Shown here in pieces: positions 21,886 through 32,865 of a DNA stretch of 64,000 nucleotides (the first letter of the stretch is position 1; each line of letters starts with the position of its first letter). The notes under the pieces were generated by a model. That model was not told the origin of the DNA, ran no database searches, and was given only the letters and a program-made list of their open reading frames with translations. Location: positions 1,000,001 to 1,064,000 of the forward strand of contig JAFREQ010000091.1 in assembly GCA_025331565.1 (NCBI GenBank), read 5' to 3'. Source of the stretch: Holacanthus passer. Lineage: Eukaryota > Chordata > Actinopteri > Pomacanthidae. A program made the position numbers and the translations under genes.

Positions 21886-22140
21886 CTCTCTCTCTGTCTC
21901 TCTCTACACCCAGCCGGTCGCAGCAGATGGCTGTCCATCACTGAGCTTGGTTCTGTCCGAGGTTTCTGCCTGTTAAAAGTTGCCACTGTTGCCAAGTGCT
22001 TGCTCATGATGGGAACTGTTGGGTCTCTATAAGTAATATTATAAAGAGTCTGGTCTAGATCTGCTCTGTATGGAAAGTGCCTTGGGATGACTTTTGTTGT
22101 GATTTGGCGCTATACAAATAAAACTGAATTGAATTGAATT
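21343..22140 (+). repeat. Interspersed repeat A, inverted partner 2 (with 3' end)
   Basis: The first ~319 bases are the inverted partner of 17752-18069. A long CT/CTCTGT array follows (21665-21905), then a 3' region ('ttctgcctgttaaaagttgc', '...gggtctctataagtaata') ending in 'ggcgctatacaaataaaact' and a GAATT tail. That ending is typical of a non-LTR retroposon 3' terminus in teleosts. The long Ser/Leu-repeat open frames across the CT array are microsatellite translation, not genes. Confidence 0.75.
21665..21905. repeat. (CT)n / CTCTGT compound microsatellite
   Basis: About 240 bases of nearly pure pyrimidine CT with periodic TG interruptions. It opens all frames on both strands. Confidence 0.95.
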
Positions 22141-22536
22141 GATCTGCTGTAGAACCAAATAATTTTACAATATTATGACCATTTTATTTTATTCAATTTA
22201 GTGCACTCAGTGTCTCTACTTTAGATGAGTAAATAACAGTAACCACAGGCTTTATGAAAGATTTTCCCAACTGAGAGATCAAACATCTCTATGTCTGTAG
22301 GTCTTCTTGCAGAAAGCACAAAGTCAGAATCTCAAATACTCCATATTTCCACCAATATCTCCCACTCCAATTCTGTTTTAGTTTTCAGATGATGCTGCCA
22401 TTAGTAGAGTATGTAATGTTTAGAATAAAGTTGTCCACAGCAGTGAAGTTTCATCCCAGCTGGACTGGTGTGCAGCCAAGAGTTAAATATCTGTGGAAAG
22501 CTACAGTCTACTCTTCTATAAAGAGTCAGTAAAAAC

Positions 22537-22576
<40 letters not shown>

Positions 22577-24340
22577 TTGAAGAAAACCCAGCAGAGACTG
22601 AAAAACGTTTCCACATCATAAGAGGAGTATCATCAGGCTGGTATTGGATGACACTGCATGACAACACCTCAGGTCAGGAACCATCTGGACAAAGTGGTGT
22701 GAAGTGCAACACAATACACAGACCCTGAGCTACCGTCCATTGCAGAAAGCTATACCACTCTTTTTTTAAGGTGAAAATAAAATAGAAATCGGACGTCCAC
22801 GTTCTACAACAGCGCTTGACCAGAGGCTATTTGCCTGCTTAACTCCTAAACACAAGCAGTGGTATTGTTCTCATCCCTCATTCACAGGAAGCAGTAAAGG
22901 TTATGCATACTAGTGGTTTTGCCGCTAGCGTCCCCATGGGAATGTAGGTTTTATATATCTTTTTGAAAAAAGTTTTTACAGTTTTACAATGTTGTTGGGT
23001 TTTTTTGGTTTTCTTTAGTGTGGTAATGTTATGTCCTGCAATTTATATTTTTTCTTGTATGTAATGTCCCCACAGCAAAAGTCCAGTCACATTAAAGTGG
23101 GAGTTAATTTGAATCTTGAAACCCTTGAACTTCCCTTAAGTTTGTGCATTAAAAACACACAGTTACACACTGAGCCTCTGTAGCAAGTCCATGTAGCAAA
23201 AGGCTAAAATAAAGATGTTTGCCAACTAATGATAACTAATGTCAACTGTCTAACATTTGTTCTTTTGTTTGGATTTGTTTTTGACATGCACCACCTGGTT
23301 TTGGACAATCTCTTTACATTTTGACAATCCTTTAATTCAACAACTGTAGCTGTTTGGACTGAGTGGATCTCTGTTGTGGCTCATCAACAAACACCAGTGC
23401 TGCCATTATTTGTAGTCTGGGAGATACACAGCAAACTACATGATGTCAGTTTTAATGGTCCCCTGTAATGAAAACTCATCACTTTGATCCATCCTCTTTC
23501 TTCCTAATTGTACTTACTTTCATGTTTTGTTACTAAGTACAACTTCATCAAAGGAGCCTTTAAAGAACTCCATGGCCTCCATATGCACACATGACATCTT
23601 CTGTATTATTAACAAGCAGCCAGCTTACAGTTGGGAGATTCATTCTGATTTTTACTAGATGAGTTGATAAGATGATAGTCATGTGTTGATTGGCTAGTTA
23701 GACATTAAAAAAAGGGTCAAAATTAATGCTCGTAACTTGTAGCTTGTAACTTCATATACACAGATAGGAAATTTGGGAAACTTGTTGAAAATATTCTTGC
23801 GCAGTTTACCCACGTACAAAATATTTCTACTGCTACATGAGCACTATTTTGTTCCAGAGGGCAATAACGACTGAGAGTAAGTGGAAGGCCACACATTGGA
23901 CAATTGAATTGAGACATGAAACACATAGAGTGAAATTATGTTAAAGTACATGAATTTGGCTTTGACTTTTTCATATACATGAAAATATACATGAATTAAT
24001 TTTACTTAAATACGTTCCCGTTCTGTTATTACTTTTTTACTTTTTTTTTTACTTATGTGAACTCAAACTTTAATACCACTGCAGTACATGCCTACATCAC
24101 TGAATGCAGAAAAAATGACATTTGCTATTAATGAACAAGCACAAATATAATTACATGAATACATGTATTCATTTTCTGTTCTGTTTTACTTGTGTAACTG
24201 GATCTAACCTATGAGAACCAAGTTATCACTGTGAGATATTTATGATGGCAAGAGAAAGGCCTGCTGTACTTCTCCAGCTTGTCTGACAGCATGCAGCTAA
24301 CTTTTGTTGCCAGTTCTGGAAAGGTTGACTGATTTATGAA
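22141..24340. other. Plain intergenic sequence with an AAT microsatellite
   Basis: (AAT)n at 22536-22576. Otherwise AT-rich with no recognisable coding or element structure. Confidence 0.5.
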
Positions 24341-24371
24341 AATAAGATAAGATAAGATAAGGTATTCCTTT
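24341..24371 (-). repeat. Retroposon tail (AAGAT)n
   Basis: The minus strand reads 'aggaatacc' followed by TTATC pentamers, the same array as at 2040-2051 and 26511-26531. The constant block before it is degraded. Confidence 0.45.
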
Positions 24372-26510
24372 AATCTAATTTAATCATTAAATATTCCAGT
24401 TTGGCAATAAAGCTGAGAGACAATTTAAGGGCTTTTTCTTCTCTTTACCACTATGACAAGTCTGCGGTATAATTAGCATGCTAGTTCAAAAAATGCCCAC
24501 TAATAACCCACTAACCCATCAGCACTCTGTCCGAGACCAAACTGGTATCCTCCATCAAACTCCTGAGAGTTAAGACAGCAAATATAGCAATTAATTGTTG
24601 AAATAATCAAGTGTTATTGGGCTTTGCACCTGTACAGACTGAATTTCAAATCGTAGTCCCTTACACTTTCTGTTACTGTCAAAGTAATCACATTACTGTA
24701 ATGTTGCCAAGTAGGCTAATGTGCTACTGCCCAACAATTGTGAAAAGACAACAGCTTTCTCATATTGACTTCCATGTTTAGTTAAGACTGAAAGTGAGTG
24801 CATCAGTAATGTCACTTACAGTCTGTGATTGCACATAAAAATTGCGCATGCACACTATGACAGGTACAGTAGTTTTAAGTTGTACACTCATAAACTCAGT
24901 GTTTTCACTGTGATGAATTTACTTTACTCATTGTGATTGTTGCCCTACAGGACCTACCTTGTCCTTGTCACATTCAGAGGGCTCAGCAATTACTTAGGTG
25001 TGTAAAAAAATATCATAACTGATAGAACCAATGGCCAGAGCTACTGAAATATTGTCCAACTTGTTGTCGTTCTGTCTTCATGTTTCCTTCATTTTGATGC
25101 AGCCATGGACAACTGATGCTGGGATTTTATGTGGGAGCAAGAAGTTAATGGCCAGAGGCGTTTGGCATCAGATTACTATTTGAAAAGCCAGGAAATGTAA
25201 TGTAATCATTAGCATTTACATTTAGAGTGGAAACAAAGCAGACCCAGCTCGCTTCAGGTGACATTCTCAAACTTTTAATAGCTCTGTCATTTTGTAACAA
25301 TCAGCACTAATCAGTACCAGCAATCACTTAATATTGTTTACTTGCTCCTTTTGTCAGCTACATGGAATTACAATCATCACTAACCATTCTTGACAATAAG
25401 CTCAAAACAAAACTACACATGTCCAATGTTGCCTTCACAATCCATTGACAAAGCATGCAGGTGTCTTGCGGTGGACTTTAACAGCAAATAGATGTAGCCT
25501 GTCTTTTTCAATCACAGTAATCTCAACTCTCTTTGCAAAGAAAACAATTAAGACAAATGAGATCACAATTAAGACAATTACAGCTAACGATTAACACTAA
25601 TGATTGCTAACAGAGGGCTTCAGAACAGTGCTACCACTGCAGCAGCTGCAGAGGAGGAGAGTGCAGAGAGCAGAACAGCACAGGAAGACAGGAAGCCATT
25701 CAGATATGGGAGGTACATTCACCGGAGTTTAGCCTATCTTTATTACTGATATGTGCAACATTTAATCACATAAAAACATGTTGGATTGACACACTGTGCA
25801 TCTGCATTTGTACATTTAGAATTGGATGGTAAAGGGTACATTTGTTGGAATGTGGCATTGTGGGCATGGCTTTTGACACAGCACTGTGCCAAAAGTAGCC
25901 AAAGCCATAAATCCCTCCATTAAGTTCTAACTATAGCCATTATCTTCTCAGCCTACTGTTCTTATCTATGGCTGCAACATGCTGCATGCTGTGCTACAAA
26001 ACTCCAAATGTTTTCTTGTTCTCAGCCATTTGTTTGTACCTGTGTGTGCATGCTACAGTGAAATATGCAACTGTTTTCTCCTGTGCTGCATTTGGAAAGC
26101 ATGTTAGTGAGGAAAATTGTTCAAAAACATCATTTAAATGTGTAGTTGAAATCAGAAAATAATGCCTTTGACTTCTCTAAGTTTGTGTTGGAGCTCGTCC
26201 TTTTCAGTTTTTGTCCAAAAATACATTTTTTTCAGATGTGTGCAGTTCTTCAACTGAAACAGTTAAACAAATTGGTTTACCTTGTTCTAGGTTGCAGGCT
26301 TAGTGTGCCAAAAAAAGAAGGAAAAAAAAACCCACAACCTAACCTACATAATGAATGTGCATATAGAGCAAATACATGGGTGTGTGTGGGTGTGTCCTCG
26401 CCTGCAGTCATGGATTAGTTAGGCAGTGAGAAAATATATTGTATAATATTAACAATAATGTCATTTTGCCACACCTATAAATTGCTGCTCATTCTAGAAA
26501 ACTACATCTA
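24372..26510. other. Plain intergenic sequence
   Basis: No feature was recognised. The open frame at 25968-26162 has no domain. Confidence 0.5.
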
Positions 26511-26565
26511 GTAAGATAAGAGATAAGATAAACTTTTATTCGTCCCACAGTGGGGAAATTCACAG
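26511..26565 (-). repeat. Retroposon 3' tail, GGGACGAATAAA + TTATC array (minus)
   Basis: The reverse complement reads 'atttccccactgtgggacga' then 'ataaa', 'agttt' and TTATC units. It belongs to the same family as 2006-2051 and 29013-29048, in opposite orientation. Confidence 0.6.
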
Positions 26566-26939
26566 TAGTATTTATTTGAAAAGATTCTGGCTCTTGCCAC
26601 AACAGATCCACACATCCCATCAGACATCTTCACCCAGCCATCCCCATCCTCAAAACCATATTGGACTTTGGGAGTATTCATTCATTCAGGGAGAATTAAA
26701 AAAGCAAAAATATGTGTGCAAAACAAAGCGAACAACACAAGGCAACTTTAGTCACTATGCCAGTGTGGAGAAAAAAATGGATTGTGCATGACTAATTATC
26801 TTTCTCATCTGCATCTCTTTTCTTTGATTATTAATGTACATGCCTGGTTCAGGTCGGTTTTCCATTGGTCTATTTGCGATTTGAACCAAACTTGACCCCT
26901 GAAGACCTCTTGTGTTAGGTATTTAGTGTCAACAATAAC

Positions 26940-27524
26940 CAGTGGGAGAATGCAACTAAATGCATTTACTCAAGTACTGTACTTAAGTACAATAATTTAA
27001 GGTAAATGCACTTTACTTGAGTGTTTCCATGTCACTTCATGACACTTTTTAAGAGCAAAATAATCCTGTACTTTTTACTCCACTGCAAATTTGACATAGA
27101 AAACATTTAAAGAGCTTAAAAATTATCATATACAAATGCTATTTGTTGATTAATCATTTAGTTTAGTTTTAGTTTATTTCATCTATCAAAGTGAATCAGC
27201 AACTGTTCTGATACCTGGTGAATTGTTTAAGCCATTTCAACATTTTTCACATGTAAGATATGAGGGGAAAAAATGCTGCTTAAACATTAGTGCATTAATA
27301 ATAATATAATAATATACTATGTAATAGTATGTTTGAATCAGATCAGTATGTACTACAGGCATTCACAAAACCTTTTGTCTGCATTGAGTAATTTTACTTT
27401 TGATACATTTTCATGATCATACTTTTGTATTTTTACTTAAGGAACATTTTCAATGTAGAACTATTCCCTATAACATAGTATTTTTACAATATGGTATTAA
27501 TACTTTTACTTTCTCCACCACCTG
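26940..27524. mobile_element. hAT-like MITE (about 585 bp)
   Basis: The left end is CAGTGGGAGAATG followed by 'atttactcaagtactgtact'. The right end, reversed, is CAGGTGGTGGAGAAAGTA followed by AAAAGTA-type motifs. CAG...CTG termini around a non-coding AT-rich body with repeated 'tactt/aagta' motifs fit the very common teleost 'acttaagtac' MITE. The expected 8-bp duplication is not clean (left ends ATAAC, right has TTATAAC), so the superfamily is uncertain. It has no coding capacity. Confidence 0.6.
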
Positions 27525-29012
27525 TTATAACATTATTCAAGTTGAAATTTATTTAGAAACACTTAGTGAAAACAGGTTGTTCCAAAAGTGCCTTCCAGAA
27601 GAGCTTGTGTTTTTTTTTTAATATACAGTATATGTATGAATGTAGGTGTGTTTAAGAATAGCTGCCTTAACACTGCAACAGCTGACGGAGGGGAGATGAA
27701 AGTACATACGCACCAACAGCTCGGCAGTCTAAAATTATTGTTCTCCTCTTAAGGGTGACACAGTGGACAATGATTCACACAGCGATATGGAGTCAGTGTT
27801 AGAGAGAGTCACATCACAGTGACTGATGGCAGCTAAACCTCTATTCAGTGTTTTCAAGGTTTGAAGGAGTGGGCTTGTGAACGTAGCTTGCTTGATTCCC
27901 TGAAGTACCTGAACATGCTGTCACAGTGGCCGTGAGCAAACCACCTGTTCTCCAACTGCTCCAGTGGAGAAGTTCAGTGGGTGACGCCAGACTCACATTA
28001 TACTTGTGAATTTGAAAAAGTAGCTGTGTATGTCTTCCAAACAGGTTTAAAACAGTGCATTGGCCTTTGTTTTAGAGAGAAACTAGTGAAAAAAAATGTT
28101 TCCAACTATATATCTAACAAAAGTGGTAACGCAGATTAGAAAGGAAATCCTTTACTGTCATGAACTGCAATGCACAGCTCTAACTAACTTCAAAACCCCT
28201 GTGCTGAGATAAAAGTTTCCTTTCTGTAGCTTTGAAGACACATTTGATCTTCCTGAACAGAACTTTTTTTTCATGAGAACAACAGAAAAGTAGTCAGGAA
28301 TGCACACCAATCTATTTAGACCGTGCAAAGCAGTAAACACTCACATACATCTCTCCCTGTCAAACACACATACAGACAAAGAGGCGCTCTTTCCTTCACT
28401 TGGTTTTTTTGTTTTTTTGTGAAGTCTGGTAAATCTTTCCAAGTCATCATTGTTTCTTTGAAACTACTTCAAGGCTTTCAACATAATCAGCATCTTGTTT
28501 TCTCCTCAGCAGTCTTAAATGTGGGTGAACTGGAGTGAACTCCACTTGCAACTCCTGAAAGTCCTGACGAGTGTGTTCCACTGTGGGCAGTTCATCAGGT
28601 ACACACAGCGAGGTGAACACAGAGCGCTGCTGTCATGCATTCATGCTCAGTGTTTGCTGTAGCATCATCACCATCAGCAGAAACGTCTCAGAATCGATAC
28701 CTGATCCTGTCTATAGGAGTTTATTCATGTTCAAATTATACAGGTTCAGTGAACTGGCAACCTCTAATTTTATGCAAGTTATTCAAGTCCAACAGAAAAT
28801 ACAGTTAGTTGACTCTTCTTGTAGTCAAACATAATGTCAACATATTTTTTAAAGTATGGTTAATAGTTATAATTATTAAATTACAATTTACAATTACAAT
28901 TATTAAATATAATTTATATAATATAATGTAAATATGTACATTTGTCAATATCTATATTCATATTTTCTTTCTTACTGTTTAACTGCACTATCACCTTTGC
29001 TGCTGTGGAATG
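27525..29012. other. Plain intergenic sequence
   Basis: No gene or element was recognised. AT-dinucleotide-rich stretch at 28865-28935. Confidence 0.5.
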
Positions 29013-29048
29013 TGAATTTCCCCACTATGGGACGAATAAAGGTTTATA
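29013..29048 (+). repeat. Retroposon 3' tail, GGGACGAATAAAGG type
   Basis: The block 'tttccccactatgggacgaa' and 'taaaggttta' is as at 2006 and 26565, here without a pentamer array. It directly precedes the sequence that ends in a TATC array at 29603. Confidence 0.55.
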
Positions 29049-29339
29049 TGAAGCTCCAGCTTAAGTTCAGCCAGGAAGACAACAATGCTTTTCGATCTCA
29101 AACTATTTCTCATCTCTCCTACTGCACATGCTCACGCACATTTCCCACTGTCAGTGTTTGGGGCTGTCTCTGGTAATCAGCTGTCTCATCAGCTGATCTC
29201 CTTCATCCAATAGCACGGTGTCACACCCTCATCGCTAGCCTATCATCTTTGTGCTCTCCTTTTAAAATACAATCTTTCTTTGCCCTAGCTCTTTCATGCC
29301 GGTGATTTGCGTGCCCCTCCACCTCCCCATCACCACCTC

Positions 29340-29427
29340 GCCTTCACAGAATCATCATCCACTTCTTCACCCATCTCCACCTTGCCTTCACAGAATCATC
29401 ATCCACTTCTTCACCCATCCGGCTTCA
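29340..29427. repeat. Tandem duplication, period 44, two copies
   Basis: The unit starting 'gccttcacagaatcatcatc' at 29340 is repeated at 29384 with essentially no change over its length. Confidence 0.85.
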
Positions 29428-29558
29428 TAGTCTCCAGTCGCCACCACCACCAGTGTCAGGACTCTGGGGGGGTTTATCCAGCCACGGCTTGGATAGTAAA
29501 TCTTCAATCAAGATGTCTCCCCGCCAGAGTCCAAAATGTCAAAGACTCTTTGTTTCAA

Positions 29559-29603
<45 letters not shown>
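29559..29603. repeat. (TATC)n microsatellite
   Basis: About eleven tetranucleotide units, pure. Confidence 0.95.
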
Positions 29604-29659
29604 CAAATGCTTCTTTTCCTCTCCAGCTAGAGGGTGTGTCCCTGTCTGTGTTTGATTGA

Positions 29660-30727
29660 CAACAGCTGACAGAGACGTTACAGCCAAGCAGCAACCTCTG
29701 GGGCTGAAAAATGAAGCTAACACTAGAGTGCCTGAAACTGCAGTTCCTTGAATGGCCGCTTGAGGCTGGCTCTAAAAAGGAGTCCATTGCAGTTGTTTTC
29801 TTATTTTTCTTTCTTCTTATCAAAAAGCCCAGCAGAAATAAACATGTTTACAACTTGGTGCAAAAAGCAGTTTTGGTCTCTTTAGCTGATTTTCCCTTCA
29901 TGACAACTGTACAGGGGGTGATTTTTTTTTTTATAACTCACTCCTTTCAAGCTGTCACCTGTCTGCTGGCTGTTGGCTTTAAACATGGAGCTCATTCACC
30001 CAACGATGTGTCAGCAACAGCAGACATGCCCACAATGGGCTTGAAAATCGCTCTTCAGAAACCTATGGGTGACGTCACAGACACTATGTCCATGTTTTAA
30101 ACAGTCTGTGGTTACACCGTGCTGAATTTGAGACACTGTAGCCTCCATGTCATGGGCAGACAGTGCACACCTCCAGGCACGTTTGCATGTCGTTCAATGT
30201 GCTGTAACTGAGCAGATAATCAACCATCTAGTCTGCAAACTGACATGAGTAGTGCACTTTTCCTAGTAACTAGTCCAACAACCTAAGGTGCAGCACAAGA
30301 CCTGCACTCATGTCTGGAAGCTAGATGAGAAGGGGACTTTGGGTTGTGGTTCAGAGTGTGTGGCTCTTGTGTTGTGTAACAGGCGGCTGTCTGGCTCAGT
30401 GGACAGTCTGCTCTGCCCGTGATATAATGCTGACCTTAATGCTTTATACAAGATAAGATTTGTCTGTTGAATTAATGCACAGACAAAGGGCGCCAATCAT
30501 GAAAGCAAAAAATATGAAATATCAATTTAATTTCTTTCTCAGAGGAGAACACAGGCAGGTGATTTATTGCTAGATGTATGCAAGCTGTAGCAGAAACAAT
30601 TTGTGCAATTTATTTTCAGGACTTTAATGTCACAATGAAATTTAATTTTTCAAAGCGCCATCAATAATTACTCAGTACTATTAGTTGTACACAGTTTCTT
30701 TGAATCAGACTACACTAAACACTAAAG
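29660..30727. other. Plain intergenic sequence
   Basis: A 129-codon + open frame (29711-30100) has no recognised domain and includes a poly-T-encoded Phe run. I consider it chance. Confidence 0.45.
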
Positions 30728-30870
30728 CCTTAACTGTGGTATACTTTGTTTTTAGTGCTAATTAGCAAGTGCTATCAGTCTAACTCACTGTTCTAAGATA
30801 TTGAGCATGTTAGCATGCTAATGTTAGCATTTAGTGCAGCCTCACAGAGGATAGGCTAGGATGGCTAGGA
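30728..30870 (+). repeat. High-copy teleost interspersed repeat, copy 2 (outer part)
   Basis: 'tttttagtgctaattagcaa' and 'catgttagcatgctaatgtt' followed by 'agcctcacagagg' are the outer part of the repeat whose inner units are at 3385-3530 and 57725-58060. The reverse-oriented equivalent is at 43690-43838. Confidence 0.55.
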
Positions 30871-31168
30871 TGAATTTTTTTCTTTGCATTCTGAAATATG
30901 AGCATGTGCACTGGATGGAACTACAGTATCCCTAGAATTTCAAATAAATGGTGGCATATAAGGCAGATGAGACTTTAAAACACAGAAACAATTTATAATT
31001 TTAGTGCTGCTGACAAGTTTTATGCGCCCAACCAAGAATATGGAAATACAGATGTGTATTTGTGTGCATCACATACTCACAAAAACTTGGAGGTTGAATA
31101 TTATCAGAGCTTTAGTGTGACTGAATCACAGAGCGTGCAAAAGTATTTTGACTGTGATCCAAGTTTGG

Positions 31169-31172
<4 letters not shown>

Positions 31173-31210
<38 letters not shown>
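31173..31210. repeat. (GT)n microsatellite
   Basis: Nineteen uninterrupted GT units. Confidence 0.95.
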
Positions 31211-31211
<1 letters not shown>

Positions 31212-31461
31212 ATCTTTGTCTCTGCAGGTGCAATAGCCTGTGTAATGAGTCCCATCATCCCCTGTAAGAAGAATGACTTTAGGCACCAAGTGACCATTGG
31301 TAATGAAAAGAAAATAAGAATGATGCATCGTAAATGTTGGGCAGAGAAAACTATAATGTGCATTGTTTTTTTTTTTAAACTCATATAATAGCAAGGATTG
31401 CACATCATCCCTCCTTCCACTGTTATTATTACCTGGTGTGTTTTTGTTTGTTTGTTTGTTT

Positions 31462-31471
31462 TGTGTGTGTG

Positions 31472-31503
<32 letters not shown>
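31462..31503. repeat. TTTG run followed by (GT)n microsatellite
   Basis: A (GTTT)n stretch from about 31444 leads into a GT array with one interruption. Confidence 0.9.
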
Positions 31504-31504
<1 letters not shown>

Positions 31505-32740
31505 TGGACATTAATTGTGCAACATCAATCTAGGAGACATGCTGTAAAAAATGTAAATTTTATGATGGTTATTTCTGAATTGTTATAGTTTTCACCATCA
31601 CCTCACTGATTGCAGTTGTTGCTAATACATAATGGATGGTGTTATTCAGCCACCTCTTCCCCCAGCCATTATCCCAATTACCACTGCACTTTATGCCACC
31701 ATTACAGTCATTGTAATTATTACATAGTGGGCTAGGATGAGATTTTTATAGTTCCTTTTCTGTCCCATTACCATTAGAGTGTCAAGGCTAATTTCTGAAG
31801 GCTTGTCCCATCATGAATCTATCCTGCATCTGTCTGCTTTTACCACTGCAGTCAAACACTGATGACTGCAAAGAAAAACAAAGTTTCCTTCCATCGTTGC
31901 CACACAGTGTTGAGAAGCAGGCGTGGTGAGTGTGAGTGGGTCTGTGCATGGCATTTTACACACTATTTAAGATTCTTGAAGCATCTTTTTTTCTGATTGG
32001 CTCAAGAAACAATTGAATCACTGGTGAGGGGAATTTACAATCTAACGGAGCCTGTTTTGATTCAGTGCAGTTTTGATTTGATTTTGACAGAGACACCAGG
32101 GCTGCATGCTAACTTTTTTTTGCACATAGCACTCATGCTACAGAGGTTGATCGTTTTGTAGCACAGACCAATAAATTGTAGAGCGCATCAAATGTCTGTC
32201 ACCGTCTCTAAAAAACAACCATAAGCAGCGTGGTTCATTACTTAAACAGGCATGTGTTTGGAAAGTGACAAAATACGACAAATATTTTCTTTGTTAGCCC
32301 ATAATGATAAATGACAAGGACATACATATCTTACTATACAAAACATCCATATATCACAGTAAAGATGAGCAGTATGAGATGAGCAAATCTCTGTAAATTT
32401 CATGTCATCATGCAAACAGTATTATTTATATGGAAAAAGTGTTTTGGGTCTCTTATTAGTGAATTACACAAACATGGTAACTAAACAGTCTAAAATATGT
32501 CCATGTTCTTCAACAGAATGCAACAGACTGAAGTCACTGAACTAGGATCTGTAGGCAGACGTCACTTTATAAAAGGTCTCAAGATCTGCTGTTCCTTACT
32601 TGACTATATTACTTCATTTAACTGGTGTTGGATGTGGAGACTCTACGCAGCCGGGCACATGATACATGCATTTTAAACTTTTCAAACTTTCAGTAGGTAC
32701 AAAGCGACACTAGCTTTCATTTAGTGCGGTAAATATACCT
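31504..32740. other. Plain intergenic sequence
   Basis: No coding motif or element terminus was recognised. Confidence 0.5.
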
Positions 32741-32865
32741 CCAAAATTCACTATCTTTTAGTTCTTTTTTTTTTTTTTTTTTTTTTACCAACACCTGAAG
32801 GAAATATCTGGCTCTTTAGTTGCTCAATGCTCCACTATATTCATCAGCTAGTTGTTACATTTATT
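32741..32865 (+). repeat. Dispersed repeat B, copy 1
   Basis: After a 23-base T run (32764-32786), the text 'gaaggaaatatctggctctt' plus 'tagttgctcaatgctccac' is shared, with scattered changes, with 63590-63650. This is a common teleost interspersed repeat of unknown class. Confidence 0.5.

Larger units (their letters stand above)
29049..29603 (+). repeat. Probable retroposon ending in a (TATC)n array
   Basis: A GC-richer block (29290-29540) with His/Pro-coding CACC repeats ends in 'actctttgtttcaata' and then about eleven TATC units (29559-29603). A constant sequence joined to a tetranucleotide array is typical of LINE/SINE 3' ends. It contains an exact tandem duplication of period 44 at about 29340-29427. 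The open frame 29307-29630 runs into the TATC array and is not a credible gene. Confidence 0.45.

Noticed and set aside
21466..22032. A 188-codon and other long Ser/Leu-rich open frames on both strands
   Set aside because: They translate the (CT)n / CTCTGT array and its flanks inside a repeat. All frames are open because of the microsatellite, with no domain.
29711..30100. 129-codon plus frame as a candidate gene
   Set aside because: No recognised domain, a poly-Phe stretch from T-runs, and no start or splice context.
31104..31511. 135-codon minus-strand frame rich in His/Thr
   Set aside because: Bounded by two GT/CA microsatellites that encode its ends. No domain.
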